A stretch of 45,310 bases of DNA from Deltaproteobacteria bacterium (GTDB lineage: Bacteria; Desulfobacterota; Desulfomonilia; UBA1062). How positions within the stretch are numbered: the first letter of the stretch is position 1; each line of letters starts with the position of its first letter. Location of the stretch: NCBI GenBank assembly GCA_029547045.1, contig JAKPQL010000036.1, forward strand, positions 1 to 45,310, given 5' to 3'. A program made the translations under genes and the position numbers. Shown here piece by piece: positions 32,183-40,473 of the stretch. A model generated the notes under the pieces. It was not told the origin of the DNA. It ran no database searches and worked only from the letters and a program-made list of their open reading frames with translations.

Positions 32183-33376
32183 TTATACCGCCGAAGCCAT
32201 CTGGAAGATGGGCAGGTACATGGCCACCACGACGAAGCCGATGATGCCGCCCAGGAAAACCATGAGCATGGGCTCCAGGGCCGAGGTGAGGGCCTCCACG
32301 GCCACGTCTACCTCCTCGTCGTAGAAGTCGGCGATCTTGCCGAGCATCTGGTCCATGGCACCCGTGGCCTCGCCCACGGCGATCATCTGCACCACCATGC
32401 CCGGGAAGATGCCGGTCTGCTCCAACGGCTCGGACATGGACTTGCCCTCGCTGATGGAGGTCCTCACGGAGCGGATGGCGTCCTCCACGATGACGTTGCC
32501 CGCAGTCTTGGAGGTGATCTCGAGACCGTCCATGATGGGCACGCCAGAGGAGATCATGGTGCCCAGGGTCCGGGTGAACTTTGCCACCGCGACCTTCTTG
32601 AGGAGGTCGCCGAATATGGGGAGTCGCAGGAACATCTTGTCGAAGTAGTATCTGCCCTGCTTCTGACGATATATCCATTTTAGGGCAACGATGAGGGCTA
32701 TAATGATGCCGACCATGCCCCACCAGAACTGCCTGAAGAGGTTGCTCAGGTTCACCACGAGCTGCGTGGGCCCGGGAAGGGACGACCCGAACTGCTCGAA
32801 CATGTCCTTGAAGGTGGGGATGACGAAGATCATGAGCACCGCCACCACGCCGAAGGCCACGCACAGCACGATGATGGGGTATGTCATGGCGCTCTTGATC
32901 TTGTTCTTGAGGTTCTCGTTCTTCTCCATGTACACCGCGAGGCGGTTCAGGACGGTGTCGAGCACGCCGCCGATTTCGCCCGCGCCCACGAGGTTCACGT
33001 ACAGGCTGTCGAAGACCTTGGGGTGCTTTGCCAGGGCATCGGCAAAGGTGTTACCCGATTCCACGTCCTGCTTGATCTGGGACAGCACCTTCTTGAAGGA
33101 GGGATTGGGCTGCTGGGAGGAGAGGATGTCGAGGCACTGCACCAGGGGCAGTCCGGCATTGATCATGGTGGCGAACTGCCGGGTGAAGATGACGATCTCC
33201 TTGGTCTTGATCTTCTTGGTGAACAGGACTATCTCCTGAGACTTGGCCTTGATCTTGGTGGGCACGATGCGCTGCCGCTTCAGGATCATGCCCGCTGCGG
33301 CCTTGTCGGCGGCCTCGATCTCGCCCTTCTTGATGGTGCCGTTGGCGAGCTTGCCTTCCCAGACGAATACTCCCAT
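32183..33376 (-). CDS. pilC: Type IV pilus inner-membrane platform protein
   Basis: A 397-residue GspF/PilC-type protein that couples the assembly and retraction ATPases to pilin movement. There are two repeated cytoplasmic T2SSF domains (FTRQFATMINAGLPLVQCLDIL and FTRTLGTMISSGVPIMDGLEI), each followed by a membrane helix, and a third helix at the C-terminus. The N-terminal VFVWEGKLANG is a typical beginning. It is third in pilB-pilT-pilC, three bases after pilT, and is followed by a terminator. Pilin, prepilin peptidase and pilM-Q are not in the window. Confidence 0.95.
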   Translation of the reverse strand: MGVFVWEGKLANGTIKKGEIEAADKAAAGMILKRQRIVPTKIKAKSQEIVLFTKKIKTKEIVIFTRQFATMINAGLPLVQCLDILSSQQPNPSFKKVLSQIKQDVESGNTFADALAKHPKVFDSLYVNLVGAGEIGGVLDTVLNRLAVYMEKNENLKNKIKSAMTYPIIVLCVAFGVVAVLMIFVIPTFKDMFEQFGSSLPGPTQLVVNLSNLFRQFWWGMVGIIIALIVALKWIYRQKQGRYYFDKMFLRLPIFGDLLKKVAVAKFTRTLGTMISSGVPIMDGLEITSKTAGNVIVEDAIRSVRTSISEGKSMSEPLEQTGIFPGMVVQMIAVGEATGAMDQMLGKIADFYDEEVDVAVEALTSALEPMLMVFLGGIIGFVVVAMYLPIFQMASAV

Positions 33377-33379
33377 GGG

Positions 33380-34483
33380 TTATCTCCTCTCTGTCCCTGA
33401 TATGTTCCGCTGCTGGGAGGGGGACGCGATCATCTGCCTGAGCTCCTCGGGGTCCATGGACCGTCCCAGGGCGTCATCCAGGGATATGAACTTGCGCATG
33501 TAGAGGTTCAGCAGCGACTGGTTCATGGTCTGCATGCCGTGTTTCGTCTGCCCCACCTGCATCTGGGAGTAGATCTGGTGGATCTTGTCCTCCCGGATGA
33601 GGTTCCGGATGGCCGGCGTTGAGATCATGACCTCCGAGGCCATGACCCGGCCCTTGCCGTCCAGGCGGGGGATGAGCTGCTGGGCGATGACCGCCTCCAG
33701 CACGAAGGCCAGCTGCGCCCTGATCTGCGACTGCTGGTGGGCCGGGAAGGCATCCACGATGCGGTTGGCGGTCTGCACCGCCGAGTTCGTGTGCAGGGTG
33801 GCGAACACGAGGTGGCCCGTCTCGGAGATGGTCAACGCGGCCTGCATGGTCTCCAGGTCCCTCATCTCGCCGATGAACACCACGTCCGGGTCCTGGCGCA
33901 GGATGTACTTCAGGGCGTTGACAAAGCTCTTGGTGTCGGCGCCGATCTCGCGCTGGTTCACCAAACATCCCTTGTGCTTGTGCACGAACTCGATGGGGTC
34001 CTCGATGGTGACGATGTGGTCGTGGCGCTCGGTGTTGATCTTGTCAAGGAATGCCGCGAGCGTGGTGGATTTGCCGCACCCCGTGGGTCCGGTCACCAGG
34101 ATGAGGCCCCTCGGGAGCGAGGTGAGCTTCAGGACCACCGGAGGGAGTCCCAGGGAGTCCAGGGCCAGGATCTCGTAGGGGATCATCCTGAACACGCCCG
34201 CCAGCGCGCCTCTCTGCACGAAGATGTTCGCCCTGAACCGGGCGACCCCCTTGATGCCGAAGGAGAGGTCGAGCTCCTGTTCCTCTTCGAACTTGTGCTT
34301 CTGGGCCTCGGTGAGGATGGAGTAGAGCAGCTCCCGGGTGGACTTGGGGTCCATGGGGGGGATGTCCAGGGGATAGAGCTGGCCCCGGACGCGGACCTGG
34401 GGCGGGGATCCCGTGGTGATATGCAGGTCGGATGCGCCCTTGTCCACCATCATCTTCAGCAGATCATAGATTGAGTGTTCCAA
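33380..34483 (-). CDS. pilT: Type IV pilus retraction ATPase
   Basis: A 367-residue secretion-NTPase that depolymerises pili for twitching. A PAS-like N-domain (MEHSIYDLLKMMVDKGASDLHIT) is followed by Walker A GPTGCGKSTT, the Asp box TIEDPIEFVH, Walker B VVFIGEMRD and the His box GHLVFATLHTNSA. The PilT-specific AIRNLIRE motif near the C-terminus separates it from PilB. It lies 15 bases after pilB. Confidence 0.96.
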   Translation of the reverse strand: MEHSIYDLLKMMVDKGASDLHITTGSPPQVRVRGQLYPLDIPPMDPKSTRELLYSILTEAQKHKFEEEQELDLSFGIKGVARFRANIFVQRGALAGVFRMIPYEILALDSLGLPPVVLKLTSLPRGLILVTGPTGCGKSTTLAAFLDKINTERHDHIVTIEDPIEFVHKHKGCLVNQREIGADTKSFVNALKYILRQDPDVVFIGEMRDLETMQAALTISETGHLVFATLHTNSAVQTANRIVDAFPAHQQSQIRAQLAFVLEAVIAQQLIPRLDGKGRVMASEVMISTPAIRNLIREDKIHQIYSQMQVGQTKHGMQTMNQSLLNLYMRKFISLDDALGRSMDPEELRQMIASPSQQRNISGTERR

Positions 34484-34498
34484 TGCCTACCTCCAGGA

Positions 34499-36202
34499 TT
34501 AATCAGCCATGGTGGTCCTGAGGATCTCCGCCACCGACGTAGTCCCGTCAAGAATCTTGGTGAGACCGCTCTGCCGCAGGGTCTTCATGCCCTGGCTGAT
34601 GGCCTGGTTCTTGATCTCGGATGCGGAGGCCCCCATGAGGATGAGCTCCCGGACCGCCTCGGTCACGGGCATGACCTCGTAGAGCGCGATCCTCCCCTTG
34701 TATCCCGTATTCCCGCATGCCGGGCATCCCTTGCCGGTGACGCACTCAGCCTTTTGGGCCGTCTCCAGGTCCATGCCCATCTGGTGAAGGGTCTCCACGG
34801 ATGAGTCGTCCCGTGTCTTGCACTGGGGGCACACCTTCCTCGCCAGCCTCTGGGCCACGATGAGGTTCACGGATGAGGCCACCAGGAACGGCTCGATGCC
34901 CATGTTGAGGAGCCGGTTGATGGTGGAGGGGGCGTCGTTGGTATGGAGGGTGGAGAGCACCAGGTGGCCTGTCAGGGCTGCCTTGATGCCGATCTCGGCG
35001 GTCTCGAAGTCGCGTATCTCTCCCACCAGGATGATGTCCGGGTCCTGCCTGAGGAACGAGCGCAGGGAACTGGCGAAGGTCAGCCCGATCTCCTCGTGCA
35101 TCTGGACCTGATTCACGCCGGGCAGGTTGAACTCCACCGGGTCTTCCGCCGTGGAGATGTTCCGGTCGATCTTGTTCAGCTCGGACAGGGCCGAGTAGAG
35201 GGTGGTGGTCTTTCCCGAGCCCGTGGGCCCGGTGACGAGGACCATGCCCCACGGCTTGTAGATGGCCTCCTTGAATCGCGCAAGGGCCTCTTCCTCGAAG
35301 CCCAGCTTGGTCATGTCGAGCTGGAGGTTCGATTTGTCCAGGATCCTCAGAACCACCTTCTCGCCGTACAGGGTCGGCAGCACGGAGACGCGGAACTCCA
35401 CCTCCTTGCCTCCCTGGACCTTGAGCTTGATCCTGCCGTCCTGGGGGAGCCGTCTCTCCGCGATGTCGAGCTTTGCCATGATCTTCAGGCGCGAGACCAG
35501 CGCGTTCTTCAGGCGGACCGGGGGTTTCATGGCCTCGATGAGCATGCCGTCGAGCCGGTATCGGATCCTCATGAACTTCTCATAGGGTTCTATGTGGATA
35601 TCGCTGGCCCCCTTCTTGATGGCGTCCACCAGGGTGAGGTTCACCAGCTTGATGACCGGCGCCTGGTCCGCCTCCTTCTCCAGGTCTCCCACCGCGATCT
35701 CGTCCCCCTCCATGGCCACCTCCACGGAGCCCGCCCCTTCCTCCATGCTGCTCAGGGCGTCGTCCAGGGATGCGCTCTGGTCGTAGAAGTGGTCGATGGC
35801 CCACTTCAGGGAGTCCTCGGAGGTGACGTACACCTCGATGGAATAGCCGGTGAGGAACTTCAGGTCGTCCACGGCGAAGATGTTCGTGGGGTCGGTCATG
35901 GCCACCTTCAGGGTAGACCCGTTCCGATCAAAGGGGATGGCGTGGTATTTCTGGACCACATTGATGGGGATGAGCTTGACGATCTCTGGATCGGGACTCA
36001 GGCTCTTCAGGATGATGGCAGGCAGTCGGTACTGCCGTCCCAGGAATTCCACGAGCTGTTCTTCCGTGATATGCCCGAGCTTGACGAGCTGGGACCCGAG
36101 CCTGATCCCGGACACCTTCTGCGCCTTCTGTGCATCGAGGAGCTGCTCAGTGGTTATCAGCGCGTTCTTGACCAGCTGCTCGCCTATTCGCTCATTCGCC
36201 AT
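34499..36202 (-). CDS. pilB: Type IV pilus assembly ATPase
   Basis: A 567-residue GspE/PilB ATPase that powers pilus extension. The N-terminal T2SSE_N domain (about 1-150, QLLDAQKAQKVSG) is the region that binds c-di-GMP in some PilB proteins; whether this one does cannot be told. Then come SDIHIEPYEKFMRIRYRLDG, Walker A GPTGSGKTTT, Walker B ILVGEIRD, the His box GHLVLSTLHTNDA and the four-Cys zinc module (CPQC and CPAC). AGGAAGG precedes the ATG at 36202. It is the first gene of the pilB-pilT-pilC operon. The 179-base gap upstream shows no strong promoter. Confidence 0.96.
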   Translation of the reverse strand: MANERIGEQLVKNALITTEQLLDAQKAQKVSGIRLGSQLVKLGHITEEQLVEFLGRQYRLPAIILKSLSPDPEIVKLIPINVVQKYHAIPFDRNGSTLKVAMTDPTNIFAVDDLKFLTGYSIEVYVTSEDSLKWAIDHFYDQSASLDDALSSMEEGAGSVEVAMEGDEIAVGDLEKEADQAPVIKLVNLTLVDAIKKGASDIHIEPYEKFMRIRYRLDGMLIEAMKPPVRLKNALVSRLKIMAKLDIAERRLPQDGRIKLKVQGGKEVEFRVSVLPTLYGEKVVLRILDKSNLQLDMTKLGFEEEALARFKEAIYKPWGMVLVTGPTGSGKTTTLYSALSELNKIDRNISTAEDPVEFNLPGVNQVQMHEEIGLTFASSLRSFLRQDPDIILVGEIRDFETAEIGIKAALTGHLVLSTLHTNDAPSTINRLLNMGIEPFLVASSVNLIVAQRLARKVCPQCKTRDDSSVETLHQMGMDLETAQKAECVTGKGCPACGNTGYKGRIALYEVMPVTEAVRELILMGASASEIKNQAISQGMKTLRQSGLTKILDGTTSVAEILRTTMAD

Positions 36203-36381
36203 AGCTCACCTTCCTAATGACTATCGGCAGTTGAACAGCACGACTTTAATTGGTGAATTCCTGTATGCAATGGTGTAATCCCTTCACTTTCCTGACATTG
36301 TCCCCGGGGGTGGCTGCGGGATCTTCCGAGATAATTTTTCCGCGCCGCATGTCCCTGACGCACACTGACGGTACGGGAGGA

Positions 36382-36741
36382 TCAAGTCGGATCACCATCG
36401 TCCGGTCCGGTTTTCTTCCCGTTCGCCTTCTTGTCCCTTGCCCTGCTCATCGATATCACCTCGGCCCCCTTTGGGCCGCCTTTCGCCAGGGGTGAGGGTC
36501 GGGAGACCCCGGCCCTTTTCACGGGAAAGATCTGTACCGGAGTGTCATTCATGGTGAAGGGGGATCCCTCGATGTATTCCCGTCTGAGGATCCAGCTGAC
36601 CTCCTGGGGCGGGAAGCTCAGGAGGAGGAGCTTCACCTGGAACCACCTGGGCTTGATGTCGGGCTCGATGGCCTCGATCCGCGCATAGATCGATGGCTGG
36701 TTGTTGATATGGATGGCCACTACGTCCCCCAGGGCGATCAT
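36382..36741 (-). CDS. Conserved hypothetical, small beta-rich protein
   Basis: A 119-residue cytoplasmic protein. The first 80 residues look conserved and beta-rich (GDVVAIHINNQPSIYARIEAIEPD, read in part; VKLLLLSFPPQEVSWILR; EYIEGSPFTMN), and the last 45 are basic and disordered. I have an impression of similar deltaproteobacterial proteins near regulator and pilus genes, but I know no name or function. The two-part beta pattern resembles small barrel domains. Its ATG has no good ribosome binding site. A GCACA/TGTGC inverted repeat at 36754-36768 lies just upstream and could be an operator shared with the divergent HD-GYP gene. Confidence 0.65.
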   Translation of the reverse strand: MIALGDVVAIHINNQPSIYARIEAIEPDIKPRWFQVKLLLLSFPPQEVSWILRREYIEGSPFTMNDTPVQIFPVKRAGVSRPSPLAKGGPKGAEVISMSRARDKKANGKKTGPDDGDPT

Positions 36742-36894
36742 GGGCTTTGTCTAGCACAAAGGGTGTGCCACTTCCATCGCTGATTACCGTGATACCGGGC
36801 ACCGGATGGTGTGCGCCCGAAGCGGAGTTGTGCTGGTATCTTCCCCGAGGATGGGTTAATCTTTTCCCTCCGAAAAGACGATGAAAGGTAGGAG

Positions 36895-37863
36895 ATGGCA
36901 GAAGAAATCCTGTTCGTCGATGACGAATCATACATCCTGGACATTGCCCAGCAGATCTTTGCTGATCGCGGCATGGACATCCTCACCGCCGGAAGCCCCC
37001 AGGCGGCGCTCGATATCGTCAAGGGCCACGAGATAGCCGTGCTGGTCTCGGACAACCATATGCCCGGCATGCGGGGCATCGACCTGCTGTCCCGGGTGAA
37101 GGTCATATCCCCGGACACGGTGAAGATCCTCATGACCGGTTTCGCAGACCTGGAGACCGCCCTGGAGGCCATCAATCGCGTGGAGGTGTATCGCTTCCTC
37201 GTCAAGCCATGGGAGAACTCCCAGCTGGTAGCCATCGTGGTGGACGCCCTGGAGCGGTACCGGCTCGTCAAGTCGATCCTGCGCGGAGACGAGAACACCA
37301 TGCGGTCTCTGGTGCATGCCCTCGAACTCAAGGACCCCTACACCAGGGGGCACTCCGAACGGGTTGCCACCTATGCCGTCATGATCGCGAAACGGCTGGG
37401 CCTGGGAGATGATGCACAGGCGGCCATCCGGTACGGGAGCTGGCTCCACGACTGCGGAAAGATCGGCGTTTCGGAGAATATCCTCAACAATGAAGGTCCG
37501 TTGGATGATGCCGAGGTGCACGTCATCAGGAATCACCCCCTGTGGGGCGCCGATGTTGCGCGCAAGGGGCGTCTCTCCGGCGCCATCGTGAACATCATCC
37601 TGTCCCACCATGAGCGTTTTGACGGCAAGGGGTATCCCGAAGGACTCGCCGGCGAGCAGATTCCCCAGGAGGCCCGGATCGTCAGCGTGGCGGACGTCTA
37701 TGACGCCCTGACCACCGAACGGCCCTATCGGATGGCGTATACGCCCGAACGCGCCCTGGAGATGCTGGAGTCCATGAAAGGCAACGTCCTTGACCCGATC
37801 CTGGTAGCGTGTTTTTCCGCATGCATAAAGGATGTCCAGGGGCCTGACCAGGGTTCCCGGTAG
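36895..37863 (+). CDS. REC + HD-GYP response regulator (c-di-GMP phosphodiesterase type)
   Basis: A 322-residue two-domain regulator. The receiver domain (1-120) has acidic residues D9/D10, phospho-acceptor D53 in SDNHMPGM, T81 and K104. The HD-GYP domain (about 135-310) has HSER (H153), the metal pair H185-D186 in WLHDCGKIG, and HHERFDGKGYP at 238-248 with GYP intact. Such proteins break down c-di-GMP when phosphorylated. AAAGGT precedes the ATG. The partner kinase is not in the window. The nearby pilB, whose family can sense c-di-GMP, is a possible functional link. It is ended by a strong hairpin at 37896-37925. Confidence 0.93.
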   Translation: MAEEILFVDDESYILDIAQQIFADRGMDILTAGSPQAALDIVKGHEIAVLVSDNHMPGMRGIDLLSRVKVISPDTVKILMTGFADLETALEAINRVEVYRFLVKPWENSQLVAIVVDALERYRLVKSILRGDENTMRSLVHALELKDPYTRGHSERVATYAVMIAKRLGLGDDAQAAIRYGSWLHDCGKIGVSENILNNEGPLDDAEVHVIRNHPLWGADVARKGRLSGAIVNIILSHHERFDGKGYPEGLAGEQIPQEARIVSVADVYDALTTERPYRMAYTPERALEMLESMKGNVLDPILVACFSACIKDVQGPDQGSR

Positions 37864-37895
37864 AGAGATCGGGCTGCGAGGGAAGAGAGGGTAAT

Positions 37896-37925
37896 AAGCC
37901 CCCGGGAGATGTATCCCGGGGGCTT
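37896..37925. terminator. Bidirectional 12-bp hairpin between HD-GYP gene and tRNA-Glu
   Basis: AAGCCCCCGGGA (37896-37907) and its exact complement (37914-37925) flank a 6-base loop. The stem ends at the base next to the encoded CCA end of tRNA-Glu on the minus strand. T-runs on both sides are short (CTTT and CTTATT), so efficiency is uncertain. Confidence 0.75.
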
Positions 37926-38003
<78 letters not shown>

Positions 38004-38010
38004 ATACCTA

Positions 38011-38083
38011 TGAGCCAGGAGGGACTCGAACCCTCGACCACCGGATTAAAAGTCCGATGCTCTACCAACTGAGCTACTGGCTC
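38011..38083 (-). tRNA. tRNA-Lys (anticodon TTT)
   Basis: Acceptor GAGCCAG pairs with CTGGCTC, with discriminator A. The anticodon loop is CTTTTAA. No CCA is encoded (TAG follows), unlike the four other tRNAs here, so CCA must be added by the nucleotidyltransferase. It is the first gene of the tRNA-Lys/tRNA-Glu pair. Confidence 0.95.
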
Positions 38084-38250
38084 AGTTCGAGAACCCCCTA
38101 TGTCATGGTTGTGGGAAAAAAACAAGGATAAAAATCGCCATGTCCGGCGCCAGGTATCAGCTCCCATGCGCATGGAGGATTGCGCAGAAACCCTTTGTCG
38201 ACAAGGGGGTTTTCCCCCGCGATTCACTTATGGTATAGACTGGTGGCAGG

Positions 38251-38475
38251 ATGATCTGGACACTGCTCTATATCCCCGTGGCACTGTATCTCGGGTATGC
38301 GTTCACCTCGCACCTCGAGCCCGTTTCCTGGGCCATCGTCAGTGCGGTGATCGTGGGATTCTGTCTCGTGGAAGGGCTCATGGTCAGGAAGGACCCGGTC
38401 CGCTCGCGGGTTACCTTTGTCGTCCTGTGCCTTACCCTTGCGTCCCTTCTGGGCGGGTTGATTCTCAGGGAGTAA
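38251..38475 (+). CDS. Small hydrophobic membrane protein
   Basis: Not recognised. The 74-residue product is mostly hydrophobic, with two or three predicted spans (about 3-20, 27-45 and 53-71) separated by short charged turns (SHLEP, VRKDPVRSR). GGCAGG immediately before the ATG is a poor ribosome binding site, so the call rests on composition. The 167-base gap before it contains a 10-bp palindrome TTGTCGACAA at 38195-38204 and the divergent tRNA promoter region, in which no clear -35/-10 pair stands out. Confidence 0.5.
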   Translation: MIWTLLYIPVALYLGYAFTSHLEPVSWAIVSAVIVGFCLVEGLMVRKDPVRSRVTFVVLCLTLASLLGGLILRE

Positions 38476-38512
38476 ACCGCTGCGACAGACCTCGGTGGGA
38501 GGGAAGGGCCGG

Positions 38513-38809
38513 CTACAGGTCTTCCGTGTAGCAGTAGTCGTAGACCTTGGAGACCCTGACCCCCTGGATGGAGAAGTAGAATTCGTCGCCTTTTTCCACC
38601 CCGCTCACCTCGGCCACTCCCGATTCCTGGGCCTGGAAGATCTTGGTGTTCCCGAAATCGAAGATGGGAAGCGCCTTGCTCGTATAGGTCCAGATGGTGC
38701 CGTCTTCGGAAATGGTGGAGATGATGTAGTCGCCCTGCTTCAACCACTTCTTCATGCCCTGGAACTCGAATCTCCTGCTGTCCCTATACATGCTCGCTTC
38801 TCTCTTCAT
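38513..38809 (-). CDS. Small soluble protein of unknown function
   Basis: Not recognised. The 98-residue product starts with a charged helix (MKREASMYRDSRRFEF) followed by alternating short strands (GDYIISTISEDGTIWTYT, KGDEFYFSIQGVRVSKV), suggesting a small beta domain with a regulatory or nucleic-acid-binding look. It has no signal and no membrane span. GGAAGGGG precedes the ATG at 38809. It follows cimA by 59 bases on the same strand and may be the last gene of that operon. Confidence 0.7.
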   Translation of the reverse strand: MKREASMYRDSRRFEFQGMKKWLKQGDYIISTISEDGTIWTYTSKALPIFDFGNTKIFQAQESGVAEVSGVEKGDEFYFSIQGVRVSKVYDYCYTEDL

Positions 38810-38868
38810 CGTCGGCCCCTTCCTTGGTTCCTTGATATAGGTACTTATCGGATGGTCAGAGAGAACGC

Positions 38869-40473
38869 TTAACGTACCTTCTTGCGGACGGAGTCCTTCA
38901 GGGAGTCCTTGTAGAGCTTGTAATCCATGCTGTCCACCAGGGCCATCCAGGATGCCTCGAGGATGTTGCTGGACACCCCCACGGTATACCAGTGGTCCTT
39001 CTTGTCCCCGGACTCGATGAGGACGCGGACCACGGATTCGGTGCCAGACCGCGAGGAGATGACACGCACCTTGTAGTCCAGGAGCTCCACTTCCTGGATG
39101 CTGGGGTAGAACTTCTGCAGGGCCTTTCTGAGCGCCTTGTCCAGGGCGTTGACCGGGCCGTTCCCCATGGCTGCAGTGTGCTCCACGTTGCCGTCGACCT
39201 CGATCATGATCGTGGCCTCGGACACGGGGTCGGTGTCGTCGCTGCGACGCTCGGTGTTGACCCGGAATCCCTTGAGCCGGAAGGAGCGCACGTGCTGGTT
39301 CATGGCCTTCTTCATGAGGAGTTCCAGGGAGGCGTCCGCCCCCTCGAACTGGAAGCCGCAGTTTTCCAGATCCTTGATGATCTTGACGATCTCGTTGGCT
39401 GCGGTGTCGTCCTTGGAGAGGTCGATGTTGAATTCCCGGGCCTTGTAGACGATGTTGCTCTTGCCCGAATGCTCCGACACGATGACCTTCCGCTGGTTTC
39501 CCACCACCTCGGGGGAGATGTGCTCGTAGGTGGCGGGGTCTCCCATGACGGCACTCACGTGAATCCCTCCCTTGTGGGCAAAGGCCGATTCCCCCACATA
39601 GGGCTGGTGCTTATTGTGGAGGAGGTTGGCAATCTCATCGAAGAAGCGGGAGGTGTCGCTCAGCATCCTCAGCTTGTCCCTGGCGATGGTCTCGTAGCCG
39701 AGCTTGATGGACAGGACAGGTATGATGGAGCACAGGTTGGTGTTTCCGCATCGCTCACCCACGCCGTTGATGGTCCCGTGCACGTGGTCCGCCCCTGCCT
39801 GTACGGCGCACAGGGTATTGGCCACGGCCAGCTCCGAGTCGTTGTGACAGTGGATGCCCAGGGGGATCGAACGCTTCTTTGCGATGAATCCCACGATCTC
39901 GCTCACCTCGGAAGGGATCGCCCCCCCGTTGGTGTCGCACAGGACGACCCTGGATGCCCCTCCCTTGACGGCCGCATCCAGCGAGGCCATGGCGTATTCC
40001 CTGTTCGCCTTGAACCCGTCGAAGAAGTGCTCGGCATCGAAGAAGACAATGGGAAAGGACTTCCTGAGAAAGGCAACGGTGTCGCGGATCATGCGCAGGT
40101 TCTCGTCAAGGCTGCATCCGAGTCCACCTTCTCCCTTCACATGTGCGTCCCATGACTTTCCGAAGATGGTCACGCCATGGGGTTTTGCGCTGACGATGCT
40201 CTTGATGAGGCGGTCGTTCTCGGGAAGCCCTCCGGGTCTGCAGGTGCTGCCGAAGGCCATGATCCGTGACTGGGATACATGCAGCGAGCGTATCTTGGTG
40301 AACAGGCGCTCGTCCTTCGGGTTGGCGCCCGGCCATCCGGCCTCTATATAGTGGATACCCAGCTGGTCGAGGCGAGTGATGATGGAGAGCTTGTCGTCCA
40401 GGGACAGGCTGATGTCCTCGGACTGGACACCGTCCCGCAGGGTGGTGTCGTAGATCTCTATCCTGCCGCTCAA
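38869..40473 (-). CDS. cimA: (R)-citramalate synthase
   Basis: A 534-residue enzyme of the isopropylmalate-synthase superfamily that joins pyruvate and acetyl-CoA. This is the first step of the threonine-independent route to isoleucine. The TIM barrel begins IEIYDTTLRDGVQSEDISLS, with metal His residues in GIHCHNDSELAVANT, and NGVGERCGNTNL follows. The C-terminal LeuA dimer/regulatory domain (about 390-534) would mediate isoleucine feedback. Length and the YIEAGWPGANPKDERLF stretch match the long CimA group rather than 2-isopropylmalate synthase. Its ATG overlaps the lysC stop by 4 bp. Confidence 0.93.
   Translation of the reverse strand: MSGRIEIYDTTLRDGVQSEDISLSLDDKLSIITRLDQLGIHYIEAGWPGANPKDERLFTKIRSLHVSQSRIMAFGSTCRPGGLPENDRLIKSIVSAKPHGVTIFGKSWDAHVKGEGGLGCSLDENLRMIRDTVAFLRKSFPIVFFDAEHFFDGFKANREYAMASLDAAVKGGASRVVLCDTNGGAIPSEVSEIVGFIAKKRSIPLGIHCHNDSELAVANTLCAVQAGADHVHGTINGVGERCGNTNLCSIIPVLSIKLGYETIARDKLRMLSDTSRFFDEIANLLHNKHQPYVGESAFAHKGGIHVSAVMGDPATYEHISPEVVGNQRKVIVSEHSGKSNIVYKAREFNIDLSKDDTAANEIVKIIKDLENCGFQFEGADASLELLMKKAMNQHVRSFRLKGFRVNTERRSDDTDPVSEATIMIEVDGNVEHTAAMGNGPVNALDKALRKALQKFYPSIQEVELLDYKVRVISSRSGTESVVRVLIESGDKKDHWYTVGVSSNILEASWMALVDSMDYKLYKDSLKDSVRKKVR

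Noticed and set aside
36754-36770. Possible sigma-54 promoter on the minus strand (TGGCAC-N5-TTGTG)
   Set aside because: The -24 box is perfect but the essential -12 GC is GT, and the start would fall at the initiation codon, leaving no leader. More likely part of an inverted repeat.
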